Shown here piece by piece: positions 10,605 through 22,989 of a DNA stretch of 64,000 nucleotides. The notes beneath the pieces were generated by a model that was not told the origin of the DNA, searched no databases, and worked only from the letters and a program-made list of their open reading frames with translations. A program made the translations under genes and the position numbers. Positions within the stretch are counted from its first letter, which is position 1. The number at the start of each line of letters is the position of its first letter. The stretch is from Orychophragmus violaceus. Its lineage: Eukaryota; Streptophyta; Magnoliopsida; Brassicales; Brassicaceae. Location: assembly GCA_030180135.1 (NCBI GenBank), contig CM058239.1, positions 46,635,270-46,699,269 on the forward strand. Reading direction: 5' to 3'.

Positions 10605-11474
10605 CTGTGAGCAAAAATCAGAACAAAAACTGATATTAGTTGAAAAATCAGAAAGAACTCATCAAATCCTCAACAACCGCATGATCAGCGTCGAAACCAG
10701 CATCAAACAAAGCAGCTGTAGCAGTTCATTCATGATTTATTTCTGTCATTTTCGCACAAATTCACAAGTTCCATCCCAAAACCAAAATTTTCAGAAACTT
10801 ACAAAATCAATCATGGAAACTACTTAGGCATCACCTTTCCATTACCAAACAACCTAAATCAGCTCTAATTCATCACATGATTAAGAAATGAGAGCAAAAA
10901 TCGAAGTATTACCCTTGGAACCAAATCTGAAAAGTTGAGATTAAGAGTTCATACCTTGTTTTCGACACAAATGGAGTAGAGATATGGATACAGGGTGAGA
11001 TTTCGCCCAAGATAGGCTTTTGAATCGATGGATTCGGTGGAAAACGAGGGAGAACGAGTTTTTGAGAGAGTTTGCGGCTATGGAGTTTCAGGTTCGAATA
11101 AGAACACACGCGAAAGAAAAAGAAATACTTACCTTGATTCGCTTGGTGTCGATCGATCTAGTCAAAACGTGTCGATCGACATGTGTTTTGAAATTCGAAC
11201 CGGTCAGAATGGTCTAACTGAGGTCAAACCTCGATTTCGCGAAAAGTGGATCGATCGACCCAAAGTGCTGGATCAACCCTTTTATCCTTCGTGTCGATCG
11301 ACATGAAATATGTGTTGATCGACACAATAGACTCATGTCTCTAGTTTCCCTGTAAAGACTCAAGAAAAACCAAAAACGAAAAATTAGGCCTAAAGCTCAT
11401 ATGTACAGACTCACCAGTGGGTTGCCTCCCACTCAGCGCTTGTTTTAAGTCATTAGCTTGATTGTGACACGTGG
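10605..11474 (-). other. Spacer between protease frame and ORF-1-like region
   Basis: No gene is seen. It holds two paired palindromic motifs (11146-11182 and 11291-11325), a single one near 11250, and a block ggttgcctcccactcagc (11411-11428). That block is conserved at the same place in gypsy-2 (61110-61127), just after the coding frame ends. Confidence 0.7.
11146..11325. repeat. Paired TCGATCGA palindrome motifs, gypsy-1 3' spacer
   Basis: Pair 1 starts at 11146 and 11169 (spacing 23), pair 2 at 11291 and 11312 (spacing 21). Copies read gtgtcgatcgacat and close variants. Other gypsy-1 pairs are at 8347/8368, 12546/12567, 12650/12670, 14101/14122 and 15209/15230. Confidence 0.85.
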
Positions 11475-12656
11475 TCATACGTCGGGTGGTTTCGCCAAAG
11501 GCAGAGTGTGCCTTTGCGAAATTCTTCTCTTCCATGGTGGCGTATATGCATAGTGTGCGTGAGACTGATCGGGGAACTTGGGAATCACATCAAGGTCAGG
11601 TGGAACATTTCGTTTCCTGACTCTATTCCCTGCAAAATTAGCATCAGAGTTAGCATACTTAAAGTCAGAGAATGCGTACCTTGGCTTGGTGAGATGTGGC
11701 TCATGTGTGATGTTTGGAGCTTTCTGCTTGAAAGCAGGTACAAGCTTTGAAGATGTTAGAGCATGCTCAGCATGAACTGCCATCTTCCCTTCTCCAATCT
11801 CTGTCTCTGGTTCTATCTCAACCCTGAAGCTTTGTCCATCAATGGTGGGTCTCTGCAACCTATCCATCTTGAACTGCAAAGGCTTATATCTCAGGTGGAG
11901 ATCAATCAGACCATGTCGCACATCAATTACAGCTCCAGCAGTGGCTAAGAAGGATCTACCAACTAGTAGAGGATCATCAGGCTCAATCTCATACTTCAGC
12001 ACCACAAAGTCCGTTGGAATCAAGTAATTTCCAACTCTGAGAGGGATGTTCTCAAGAACTCCTTCTGGATACCTCTTTGATCGATCAGCTAGGACAAGAG
12101 AGATCTTAGTGGGTTGGAAGTTCAACAGTCCTAATCTCATAGCCACAGAGTATGGCATGAGATTCACACTTGAGCCAAGATCACACAACGACCTCTTAAA
12201 TCTGTCTTTGTACATAGAATAGTCTATCATGAAACTCTCTGGATTCTTTAGTTTCTCAGGAATCCTGCCATGAATAACGGCATCGCACACTTCAGAGACC
12301 ATCAAGACACCTTCTTCTTCAGTCATGTTACTAGAAATAATGTCTGTAACACATCTCGTCACCACATGAATGGTCTTAGTAGCGTCAATCAATGGGACTT
12401 CAGTTAGCTTATCTCTCATTATCTTATTGTACTTTTCCAACTGAATCTCTTGATTGGACTTCCTAGGGAAAGGAATTTTCGGTTTGTAGACTCTCTCTTT
12501 AGCCACATTCGGTTTCTCTATGCAGACTGGTCGTTCTCGCCCATGGTGTCGATCGACACTGAAGTGGTGTCGATTGACATTAACTCGATTCGAGTCGATC
12601 TTGATGTCGAGGTGGGTTGATTTCGGTTCGTCATGAAAATTCGAAGTTGGTGTCAA
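11475..12656 (-). CDS. Gypsy aspartic protease region, ends without RT
   Basis: A 393-residue open frame carries the Athila/Tat-type retropepsin. The segment around residues 150-250 has CDLGSSVNLMPYSVAMRLGL (catalytic D in DLGSS) and later LLVGRSFLATAGAVIDVRHG, which is typical of this family. The frame continues through a hydrophilic stretch and stops at IPLAKPPDV-like residues. These align with the end of the full pol frame of gypsy-2 rather than with the start of an RT. The pol core is therefore missing by deletion. The N-terminal residues (RHHFSVDRHHG) are encoded by a palindromic motif pair. It is frameshifted relative to the upstream gag frame. Confidence 0.8.
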   Translation of the reverse strand: MTPTSNFHDEPKSTHLDIKIDSNRVNVNRHHFSVDRHHGRERPVCIEKPNVAKERVYKPKIPFPRKSNQEIQLEKYNKIMRDKLTEVPLIDATKTIHVVTRCVTDIISSNMTEEEGVLMVSEVCDAVIHGRIPEKLKNPESFMIDYSMYKDRFKRSLCDLGSSVNLMPYSVAMRLGLLNFQPTKISLVLADRSKRYPEGVLENIPLRVGNYLIPTDFVVLKYEIEPDDPLLVGRSFLATAGAVIDVRHGLIDLHLRYKPLQFKMDRLQRPTIDGQSFRVEIEPETEIGEGKMAVHAEHALTSSKLVPAFKQKAPNITHEPHLTKPRYAFSDFKYANSDANFAGNRVRKRNVPPDLDVIPKFPDQSHAHYAYTPPWKRRISQRHTLPLAKPPDV

Positions 12657-12792
12657 CCGACACGGCTATGTGTTGATCGACATAGGGTCTTTATATCGAG
12701 AATCACTCGAATTTTGCAGCTCCAAAGTCTTTATATCATAATTCTGCTCGGCTTCGTCCTCTACAAACAGCCTTAACATGTTCCTTCTAAGA

Positions 12793-14058
12793 TTAAATCA
12801 TCCTTTCCTTAATACCGGCCTCTGCTTGCGTCATCCTAGTATCCAGATTATCAACTCTGCTTGTCAAAGCCTCCAATTTCCCACTTAGATCTTGATACAT
12901 GGAATCCAGCTTTCCATTCAGATCTCTTGTCATCTTATTCTGCCCAAGAAGCAACTGCTCAAGCATGGACTCAACCTTTGTATGCTCATTAGTGGGAGGA
13001 GCTTGGTGAGATGAATAACCATTGTCCCTTGATCTTGGTGTGTAACTAGAAGTTTGTCTCTGCTGATTTTTATATGTCTGCTCATAATAATCAGTCCCAG
13101 CGATATAGTTCACCTCTGCAAACTCTTCAGCTTCTGCTTCAGATCGGATTTTCCTCTTCCTAAATAGGACGCTGTGGACAGAATCAATCTTGTCCCTCAT
13201 CTCGGCCATCTGCAAGCTATCGTCTTTGTCACTAGATCTCTCCCTTTCATTGTCAGCATTCTTGACACTATTGCTAGTTATCATGTTTTCAATAAGCTCC
13301 TTAGCTTCCTCTGGGTTCTTGGTATAGAAGTTCTCATTACTTGCAGCATCCATAGCCGTCTGATACCACAAATCAACTCCTCTGAAGAAGACACACGACA
13401 GCTGTACTTCAGAGAAACCATGGTGTGGAGAATCTCTTTGATACCTCTTGAACCTCACCCAAGCAATTTTAAAAGGCTATGTAGGTCCTTGCTTGAATGT
13501 CAAAAGATCTTGTCTAAGCTGGTCAGATCTAGCATCATCATAAAAGTGTCTAAGGAAACCTTTCTTGATTGCATCCCAAGTAGTCAAAGATCCTGGTGGT
13601 AGTTGTTTTAACCAGTGGGCTGCTTCTCCATTGAGAGAAAATGGGAAGAGCTTGCAGAAAATATAATCAAATGAGACTTCTTATGCCTTAATACTGCTAG
13701 CCAATTCCTCGAAAGTATCTATGTGATCCATAGGATGCTCGCTATAGAGACCATGAAACTGATGCTGCCCAACCAATGCATAGTACTTTGGTTTCAGCCT
13801 GAACTCTGCTCTGGTAAATGGAGGTGGTCGAATCGCAGACCGATTAGCATAGAATTGATCCGGTCTGTTGTAATCAGCAAGTGTCTTCTTGTGACCAGCT
13901 TCCTGTTGTGCATGTTCCGCGCCCACGGAAACATCTGGAACGATGGGGTTTTCTTCCCCATCCAGTTTCTGACCCTTTGCGTTGCATTTATGACCCTCTT
14001 GGTCTCGTAAAGTGCCGTCCTCACCGCGAATCAGAATCACAGGTTCCATAGAGAACAA
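12793..14058 (-). pseudogene. Gypsy gag with two in-frame stops
   Basis: Frames 14058-13681 and 13458-12793 are in the same phase and form one Gag of about 420 codons. It is interrupted by TAA at about 13681 and TAG at about 13477. The first part has QFHGLYSEHPMDHIDTFEEL, and the untracked middle reads WLKQLPPGSLTTWDAIKKGF, the hallmark of retrotransposon gag (Retrotrans_gag). The end is a heptad-rich segment (LNGKLDSMYQDLSGKLEAL) consistent with a coiled coil. The start ATG follows the primer site by about 190 bases. Gag would assemble particles; here it needs readthrough or is dead. Confidence 0.85.
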
Positions 14059-14100
14059 CCTGCTAAGTGTTCAAGCGTTTGGTATCTCTGGTCGCGCCTG

Positions 14101-14135
14101 GTGTCGATCGATTCAAGTCGAGTGTCGATCGACAC
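14101..14135. repeat. Paired TCGATCGA motif in gypsy-1 leader
   Basis: Copies begin at 14101 and 14122, 21 bp apart, between the primer site and gag. Confidence 0.85.
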
Positions 14136-14243
14136 TAAGCGATTCCTGCAACACCAAAGAAACGAGAACGTGAGTAAAACAAGAAAGAAAAGAAAAATAC
14201 TTAGTCTAAATTCTAATACTTGAATTTATCGGCGAACTCAAAG

Positions 14244-14263
14244 AGTCCCCGGTAACGGCGCCA
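14244..14263 (-). other. Primer-binding site (tRNA-Asp type) of gypsy-1
   Basis: On the minus strand it reads tggcgccgttaccggggact, differing by about one base from the standard Athila/Tat primer site. It lies six bases from the 5' LTR. Confidence 0.88.
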
Positions 14264-14269
14264 AAAATT

Positions 14270-15440
14270 TGATAGGCTCAAAGTTTTATCCTATTCTACT
14301 GCAAGTGTACAGTGATGCGAATGTAGTACTTAGGGTATCGAATCCACAAGGACTCTAGTTTCACGCGATAGATTATGAGAAGTCGAATTAAGCTAAGCGA
14401 AGCAGATTGTAAAACAGTAAACAAGACAGCAAGTAAACGAATGAAGTGATATGAATGTAAGCAATTAACAAAGGCGTCAGGTTTCAGGAAGTTCTCAGGA
14501 CATCGGGAAATCAGATAACAGACAATTAGGATTCAATATATTAGCGTTCTTGAACTAGAATCATAGAAGTAAAACTAACCAGCTCTCGCTGCGATAATTA
14601 TCTATGTCTAACAACCTAGCAAGCCAACTCTCGTTGCGAATCCTAGAGTTCTAAACATGCATTAATTCCAAGTTCGTTCGTTCACAATTCCTCTAGACCA
14701 AATCTCTTTGCGAATAGACAAATTGCTCACCTAAATCCTTTCTAGATAATTAACCAACTCTCGTTGTGAAAATCAACATGATATCAATAATCTAAATGAC
14801 CAGTTCAGATTAAGCGTTAAGAACGATTTTAGATGAAGAACTAGATGATGAATCCCAATTAACCAGTTAATCTAACATTCCTTCAAATCCCTAACGAGAA
14901 TTCCTTAACCTAACAAGAGATCTACTCAGACATATCAATCATCACAAAGACATAGTCAAAATATATATCATATATAAAACCAAAAGAGTAAGAACAGGGG
15001 TTCGAAATCAAGTCTCTCTCGAGAACAAAACCAGCCCCAAATCTCCTAATCTCTGATCAAAGAAAGCTTAGACTAAAAAATGGCTGTAAAACCTAATTAA
15101 AAGCTAAAACACAATTTGGGTCACTTTGTAATTATGAGAAACTTCTGGGCTAATTTGCAGATTCTTCAAAGTCTTCATTAATCGGTCAAAATCTTCTGCC
15201 CGCGAGACGTGTCGACCGACACCTGAGTGGTGTCGATCGACACCGAAGCCAGACGATCATATCAACTCTTCTGCAATCGCATGAATGCTCTATAAAGCTC
15301 CAGAATGCGCCATAATATCCAAGTAAGCTTCATACGTGGTAAAACCTGTAAGGTACCTGAAAGGAGTCGAAAGACTCTATAAAAGACTCAATTATGTACA
15401 TATATCATAGCCCAAAACACCTAAAAACCATGATATATCA
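14270..15440 (-). repeat. 5' LTR of gypsy-1
   Basis: 1,171 bp, the same length as the 3' LTR, with about 24 scattered substitutions seen by eye and no clear indel. It carries the motif pair at 15209-15243. Confidence 0.92.
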
Positions 15441-15576
15441 TACTCTGAATGAGATAGATAACATAGTTTCTGCCATCGGTTATATTTCAAAACTTTATAA
15501 CTTCCTACTCCTTTCTGAATATTATATATCCAGAACAAAAACTTTTTTTTTGTTTCTTACGTGTTTATAATTTTCC

Positions 15577-18500
15577 AGGAAGAACAAGAAATCTGGATCA
15601 AGTGTTAGGAAACAGAATTTGAGAAAGCAGCTCATATATGCTTTTATTAAAATGTTAGATGAAGTAAATCCTTATGTGGAAAGGTTTCGAATGGCAAGAG
15701 AAAGATTTGAGATTAATCCAGCTGAAGCTTTTCATATCAGAATTATAAGCAGTCGTGAGAAGGATGGTAGGACATATGATATGCCTACTGCTTCCGAAGT
15801 TGCTGCTCTGATCCCTGGGGATTTCAATTTGGAAATGAAAGATAGAGATATTATCTTGCATAATAAGAAGATTGGATGTCTCGAAAGAATAAGTGAAATT
15901 CACCCTTCATATCTTGCTCTTCAGTATCCGCTTATATTCACATTCGGGGAAGATGGTTTTAGACCTGGTATAAATAAAAGAGTAACAACTGCTACGAAGA
16001 AGATGAAGAGGGAATTTATTAGCAAGAGACAATGGTTTGCTTTCCATCTTCAGGAGAGGGAAAATGAGAGTCACACTCTTTTATATTATAAAAGACTGTT
16101 TCAACAATTTTGGTTATTCTTTCACCACTATTGAGTGTAATAGTTTACATTACCTAAGGATGAATCAGACCAAATTGAGGTCGGACACATACGACTCCAT
16201 AAAGCAATCAGAGAATGCTGGAAACGATGATATGCACGAAAAAGGAAATCGTTGGTATCTGCCAGCTTCTTTTGTAGGTGGACCATGATACATGAAGAAC
16301 AATTATATGGATGCAATGGCGATTTGCAAACATTTTGGATTTTCCAATCTTTTCATTACATTTACATGTAATCCTAAGTGGCCAGAAATCACCAGGGTTC
16401 TAAGTAAATGCAATCTGAAGCAGGATGATAGGCCAGACTTCTTTTGCATGATGTTCAAGATGAAACTGGAATCTCTCATGCGTGACTTAACAAAAAAAAA
16501 ATCTATTTGAAAAGACAGTGGCGTGTAAGTGATCCCTATTTGAGTTAATTTTTCTACCCATTTTAATGTTTATCTCTTTAACATGCATGTTTGTTTGTTA
16601 TTGTTTATGCATCAATGTATACAATCGAGTTTCAAAAACGTGGTCTACCTCATGCTCACATTTTGTTGTTTATGCACTCAAAATCCAAATTTCCTACTAC
16701 TGATGACATCAACAAGATCATCTCACCAGAGATTCCTGACAAAAGAAAGGATCATGATCTTTACGAGGTTGTGAAAGATTTGATGATTCATGGACCTTGT
16801 GGATCTATCAACATGAATTCACCATGTATGGAGAATGGTACATGTTCGAAGTTATATCCAAAGCACCATGCTGCAACTACTACAGTCAACAAAGAAGGAT
16901 TTTCAATTTATAGGAGACACGATCCATCCGATCGTTATGTTGTGAAAAACGGCATTAAGCTTGACAACAGATATGTCATTCCCTATAACAAAGATCTATT
17001 TTTACGTTATAGGGCTCATATTAACGTGGAGTGGTGCAATCAAACTGCATCAATCAAATATTTATTCAAGTATATAAACAAGGGACAAGATCGAATTACT
17101 TTTGCAGTTAAGACATCGAGCACAGGGGTACACGAGGAAACACCTGGTAACAAGCCAAGTCAGAAGGAACAACAGAAAGATAAAATAAAAGATTTTTTCG
17201 ATGGAAGGTTAGTTTTTATGAAGACTGTTTTTTTTTCTATATTAATACCATGTTGTTTATGATATAAATAATTGATCGTGTACCTTTTTGGGAAAATAAT
17301 GATTACTGCAGATATGTTTCTTCATGTGAAGCTGCATGGAGGATTTTTAAATTCCCAATACACTATCGATCTGTACCAGTGGAGAGAATGCAATTCCATC
17401 TGCCTGGGAAACAAGTTGTTTTGTTTAAGGACGATGATACTTACGAAACAATCACCAGTCGTGTCCTTATTGAAAAAACCATGCTTCTTGGGTGGTTTGA
17501 GTTGAATAAATCAGAAGAATTCTTTGCAGGGACAGACATAAAAATAAGTTTTGTTTCTTGGAAGCTCACTTATGCGCAAATTCCAACAAATTTAACTTGG
17601 AATAATAAGGAGAAAAGGTTCTATCCTAGAAAGATAGGATTCAGCATTGGAAGGATTAACTATGTTCCACGCAAAATCGAGGAAGCCTACTATATGCGGG
17701 TCTTGCTCAACATTGTTAGAGGACCAACATGTTTTGAAGACATCAGAACATTCAATGGTGTTGTGTCCAAAATAGAAAGAGTCATGTTTTGCTCGGGGGT
17801 TATTAGAAGATGATCAAGAGTACATCGCTGATCTTGTGAGGGCAATCTTCACAAGCTCTGCATCCCATCTTCGTCATATATTTGCTGTCATGCTAATGTC
17901 AGATACTTTGAGAAAGCCGGAGGTTGTTTGGGAGAACACATGGGAGTTTCTTGCCGACGAAATCGAGTATAATATGAGAAAACATTTAAACAGACCAGTT
18001 TTCTTCTTTCTTTAAGTATTTTTGCTTACTTATGGGGAAAGAAAACTGACATGTTTTTTAACTCCCATTATTTTAAGTTTTGTAGGGCTTTGTTTGAGTG
18101 ATGTGGATAAATAGCATTATGCTCTACACGAGATTGAAAAGATATTGAAAATCAACGGAACTTCTCTACAAAGATTTGAAGATATGCCAAAGCCACGCAT
18201 GGATCTTGGCGACAATTCAAATGTTCTGATAATGGACGAGCGAAGCTATAATCGAGATGAGTTGAAAGAAATGATCGTGATATTATGAAGCTAGCGGATG
18301 AGCAAAAAGATGTTTATGATGAGATTACAAGGGCTATCTCAGAAGAAAATGGAGGAGTGTTCTTTGTTTATGGTTTTGGTGGAATAGGCAAAACGTTTTT
18401 ATGGAAATTACTATCAGATGCTATCAAAAGAAAAAGCGATATTATGCTGAATGTGGCTTCGAGTGGTATCGCTTCGCTTTTATTGCCAGGCAGAAGGACT

Positions 18501-19737
18501 GCTCATTCAAGGTTTAGCATACCTATCAATCCAAATGAGTTTTCAATTTGCTATATTCAACCTAGATCGGATCTTTCAAATTTGGTGAAATAAGCCTTTC
18601 TTATAATCTGGGATGAAGCACCCATAGTGAGCAGACACTGTTTTGAATCTTTAGATAGAAGCTTGGAAGACATTATTGGGAACATAAATAATAAGCCTTT
18701 TGGTGGTAAGGTGGTTGTTTTTGGGGGCGACTTTAGGCAAATATTACCAGTAATCCATGATGCTGGAAGGGCTGAAATTAATAGTCATGGCGGCTCTGAA
18801 TTCGTCCTACATTTGGGAACATTGCAAGGTACTAAGGCTAATGAAGAATATGAGGTTTTTATCGAATAATATCACGTCTGAGGAGTCTATAGACATTGAT
18901 AAGTTTTCCAAATGGATATTAGATGTTGGAGATGGTAAAGTTGGTGGAGCAAATGATGGAGAATCTTTTGGTGGCAATGAACCAAAGTTTTTTCAAGAAA
19001 GAACAATTATTTGTCCTACAAATGAAGACGTTAACATGATCAACGAGCACATGCTAGATAAGCTAGACGATTAGTAAAACTTGTTCATCGTTGTTATTTA
19101 TAACTTATTTTTAACATCTTGACCAAATAACTTATTGTCATTATGATGATTTTAAAAACAGGTTAGGAAAGAATTCGTTTAAGTTCTAATACCATTGATC
19201 CATCCGATACATGAGCCACCAATGACCAGGCTCTAACTACAGATTTTTTAAACAGTAGAAAGACTTCCGGTCTACCAAATCATTGTCTTAGACTGAAGGT
19301 TGGTTGTCTTTTGATGTTGTTAAGAAACATTGATCCTACAGGAGGATTATTGAATGGAACTAGGCTTCAGATCACAGAGTTGTATGATTTCATGATTGGC
19401 GCAAGGATTATTACTAGTGAAAAGGTTGGTGAAATTGTTCATATTCCGAGACTATCTATAACACCTTCTGATGCAAAGTCATTCAAGATGCGGAGACGCC
19501 AACTTTCCATTGCAGTTGCGTTTGCCATGACTATTAATAAAAGTCAAGGGCAATCTCTTTCAAAAGTTGGATTTTTTTTTTTTGCCACTCCCTGTTTTTT
19601 CACATGGTCAGCTTTACGTGGCAATTTGGATGGTAACATCTAAAAAGGGGTTGAAGATATTGATAGTTGACAATGAGGGAAAGCCACAGAAAGAAACAAT
19701 GAACGTTGTGTTCAAAGAGATTTTTCAGAATCTCTGA
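15577..19737 (+). pseudogene. Helitron Rep/PIF1-like helicase, multiply broken
   Basis: The frame fragments read in order as a Helitron RepHel protein. First comes the N-terminal Helitron-like domain (15619-16134, with IHPSYLALQYPLIFTFGEDG). Next is the rolling-circle Rep part (16591-17262), with the HUH motif in GLPHAHILLFMH and the two-tyrosine motif in YLFKYINKG. Then the helicase: Walker A GFGGIGKTF near 18380, motif II IIWDEAP at about 18600 after an in-frame TAA, GGDFRQILP, and a C-terminal part at 19311-19737 with FAMTINKSQGQSL. At least five stops, frameshifts or A/T-run expansions interrupt it. Rep would nick and join DNA and the helicase would unwind it during rolling-circle transposition. 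It is not functional as it stands. Confidence 0.88.
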
Positions 19738-19989
19738 GATTTTGTACGATTGATTGTTTTATTAGTTATTATTTTTTCATAAAACCTATTTCATTATTTC
19801 GTGTTTCGGATATTGTTTTTTTAGACTATACTTACGCAAGTTACATTTTTTGTTGTATTTATGACAAAATAGTAAGTTAGGAAGTCGTTATAACATATTT
19901 TCTATTGATATTTATAATAACAAACAAATAATTTTATACTTATGTAAAGACTATATTTAATTATTTGGTTTCTTGAGTTGACATATACC

Positions 19990-20720
19990 GTGTTAATAAA
20001 GTCAAATAGTAAATTTGTTATTCAATGTATCGCAGTAATGGCGGATTTATAAAAGGATATGGCATATAAATTCTAAATGAGTATTTGTTTTAAAAATTCA
20101 TAATTTAAATCTTTAGTTTACGTATATACCTACATTCATTAGTGATTTGCATGCAGATTAACCTTTCACCATTATAAATTGAAGTGTTCGTTGATTCAAT
20201 TAGCTTACATAAATTCACCATAATATTTTTAAAAAGTATTTAATTTATCGCAATAATTGAGGATGCATAAAAAATATTCCATATAAAATCTAAAGAATAT
20301 AAATTTATAACAATTTAAAGTATAGATATTTGTTTAATCAAGTCCATACTATAAAGACTTAATATTTTACTATCGTAATATTTAGTATCCAATATCCATT
20401 TAAAATTGACAAACTGAATTAGATAAGATGTGACATACAAATCATTATAACCAATTTTTTTTAATATTCACTTAGTTTCTAATTTCATTAGTTATATTTA
20501 TAATAACAAAATAATAATTATACATAGATATGTATTAAATTTGATGATTTAGATTTGATTAGACACCTACCTACATGAATCATTACATTGCATGCAGCTT
20601 AACAAATTTCGACTAAATATTTTTATCGAACATCGAATTACAATTAATTATAAATTCACCATAAAATTATTTTTTATTCAGATAAATTGTAATAACGGTT
20701 TTAGAAACGAATATCCAAGA
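19990..20720. repeat. Degenerate direct repeats in Helitron spacer
   Basis: Two roughly 440-bp-spaced copies share a block like cctacat-catt-gcatgcag-ttaac (about 20130-20160 and 20570-20605). They also share tatcgca-taat-g blocks near 20028 and 20246. The region is A/T-rich with no gene. Confidence 0.5.
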
Positions 20721-21137
20721 ATCACGGCATTAACACTCGAATTAGTGTATCTTAGTGTATGTCCGATTTATTCTCGGATAATCGAAATTCCTGCAAACAT
20801 TTAATTTACTTGTGCTTCATGGCAATGTGAATATTTATTTAACATAATTAAATGTACACATTTAATCTTGACCATTTTCTACAAAAATCTTACCTAATTT
20901 TTTTTGAGATATGGAATATATGTCTGTATTTAATTTTCTGACGAGCTTTAAAAAAATTTCATGTTCAGTTAACACAATTAATGTTCCACATTAACTCTAC
21001 AGAAACCCATAACACTAATCGAGATTTCTTTATAGTCTATATATTGGTTTAATATAGAAGGTTTCCTAGCATCATCTTAAAAAAAAATCTCTAAATCTTC
21101 TCTTATATTTTTAAAATTCTCAAACGCAAAACAAAAG

Positions 21138-21496
21138 ATGAGTGATTACTTAGATTTGTACGATATTGATGGTTCAGAACCATGTTTGAATATCCGAGTG
21201 AAGATCATACTAAAGTGGTTCACAAGTGATGTGATGAATGGTTTTCAGATTCATGCAATCGTATCTGATCAGTTTGTAAGTTTTTTTCACTTAAATTTTA
21301 CATCATTCTTGGCTGTTTTTTATCTATAGTCTAGACATTTTGTTAAGTTTGTAAGTTTTTTCGAAAAATATTTTTGTTACAGGGTTACAAAATCAAAGCT
21401 ATCATACCACAGATGTTGCTAGACAAATTCAAGGACAAATTTCATGAAGGATCTTGGATGAGTATCAAAAATTTCGAAGTGATCCATATCAATTGA
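21138..21496 (+). pseudogene. Helitron-associated RPA70-like OB-fold protein, truncated
   Basis: Exon 1 is 21138-21275 and exon 2 starts at 21383, with gt...ag boundaries and phase kept. The joined protein has about 83 residues, beginning MSDYLDLYDIDGSE. It has the pattern of the plant RPA1-like/DUF223 single-strand-binding OB fold, with VKIILKWFTSDVMNGFQIHA followed by GYKIKAIIPQMLLDKF. It stops at TGA 21494-21496, after which further OB-fold-like text is out of frame. Such genes are common cargo in plant Helitrons and are thought to bind single-stranded DNA during replication. The normal protein has several hundred residues, so this is a fragment. Confidence 0.68.
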
Positions 21497-22845
21497 AACT
21501 TTAGAAACACTTATGCTGAAAAGAAGATTTTCCTTGAGGAAGAAAGCCATGTATAGTTATATAAATTATAAAAAAATAATCGCATACAATTTCCATATAT
21601 TTAGGAGTACCAACACTTGAAGATTCTGATGATATATTCGATGTTATCGTTGACAAAAAAAAAAATTCGATGTTATCTTTGATCCAGAAAATGAAAAAAC
21701 CACCTCCATCAAAGAGTGGTAATGATTTTTATTTAGGTATCAAATAAACTCACGTTTTAAATAATCAAAATAATAATAATCCTTTTTCAGGATTTAGGTG
21801 AATGCAAGAAATTTCTGGTGAAGACGATGCAAGTTTATGTTCTATACTCTATCATGTTTTATATTAAACGAACTTATTTAATGTCGGTGTGTAATATTTT
21901 ACAGGATTTTCATTGATAACATATACGGTTATTTATTAAGTTCAATTTTCATAATATGAACTTATGTTTATGTTGATTGTCGTTGAGATTTGAATTTATC
22001 TTAGCGTGAAATGAATGAACAGTTAGAATCTCTGATTATCTTTTAAATGTGGTAGTTACCATTGTTCACATTTACTATAGCCGTAAGTTTGTTATATTTT
22101 TTATTAATATCATTTTTTTATATTATATATATATATATATCTGTATTTTAGTATATTAAATTTTTTATTGCCATTTGTTGCATGATATAATCATTATTTG
22201 CACCAATGTCGTATTTTTAAGAGGTCATAAATATAATTTCTAAGTATTTTAAAATATTATTCTATAATATATTGTATCAATCAAATTTATATTATTTTAT
22301 AATACTTTTGCGAAAACAAACAATTGATTTTTAGTTTTTAAAATCAATTGTTTTCAATATTTCAAAAAAAATTGAACCAAAATCATTTTTGTTTGAGCAG
22401 AGTTGTTAATAAATTAGATTGTGATTTGATGTTTCCCGTTTTGCAAGCAACATTTAAGAAGATTTCTTAAATACACTAACAATTTTGTCCTAAAAATATA
22501 ACTCTTATACTAAAGTATTGTTTTTTTTAATTTTGTTCAGATGATTATATTTCCTGAATTAAGTTATAAGAACGATTGATATATAAAACAAAATCAAACA
22601 CACAAATACTTTAAATAACAACATATAAATTAAAGTCTGTAAAGAAAACATATATTAACTAGCTACCACATGTAAAACAATATGGAGGCAAAAAGATAAA
22701 CCATATATAAGATCATGTTTTGATTTGTAGTTATCACCAATTGTTGATATTATATAATTAATAACAACTACTCTTTTATATCTTATAGAAAATTATTTAT
22801 GAAATGTTAATGTATAGTAATTTAGAAATATAGATAAGAAACATA
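21497..22845. other. A/T-rich 3' part of Helitron
   Basis: No gene is seen, only very A/T-rich sequence with a short (at)n run near 22125-22140. Confidence 0.6.
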
Positions 22846-22880
22846 TACATGTGCTCCTGTAGCGCGAGTTAAAATCTAGT
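22846..22880 (+). other. Helitron 3' terminus (hairpin remnant and CTAGT)
   Basis: It ends aaaatctagt at 22880 after a GC-rich segment, ctcctgtagcgcgag, that once formed the terminal hairpin. The next base is A rather than the T usually found after the terminus. Confidence 0.7.
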
Positions 22881-22989
22881 ACTATAATTAAGGCAATTGC
22901 ACTTGTGTTCATTTTTTGGTCCGCTAATAGTGAGATAGTAGTTTCTAATTTGTATCTAATATAAATTATATATATGAGTCTAACTTTTA

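Larger units (their letters stand above)
7408..15440 (-). mobile_element. Complete gypsy element gypsy-1 (Athila/Tat-like) lacking RT and IN
   Basis: Minus-strand 8,033-bp element with two 1,171-bp LTRs, a tRNA-Asp-type primer site (14244-14263), a polypurine tract (8579-8593), gag, protease and an ATHILA ORF-1-like 3' region. No reverse transcriptase, RNase H or integrase sequence is recognisable. Flanks give a near-perfect target duplication (cactc at 7403-7407, tactc at 15441-15445). About 24 LTR differences counted by eye suggest roughly 2% divergence. It sits at the edge of the decayed Helitron at 15441. Compare gypsy-2, which retains pol. Confidence 0.92.
15441..22880 (+). mobile_element. 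Decayed autonomous Helitron, 5' end lost or left of gypsy-1
   Basis: Plus-strand Helitron with a Rep/helicase pseudogene (15577-19737), an RPA-like OB-fold pseudogene (21138-21496) and a 3' end at 22880. The 3' end reads gcgcgagttaaaatctagt: a mutated hairpin followed by the CTAGT terminus typical of Brassicaceae Helitrons. The expected 5' TC terminus was not found. Gypsy-1 sits at the left edge, and its near-perfect target duplication implies that Helitron or adjacent sequence resumes left of 7408. Confidence 0.82.
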
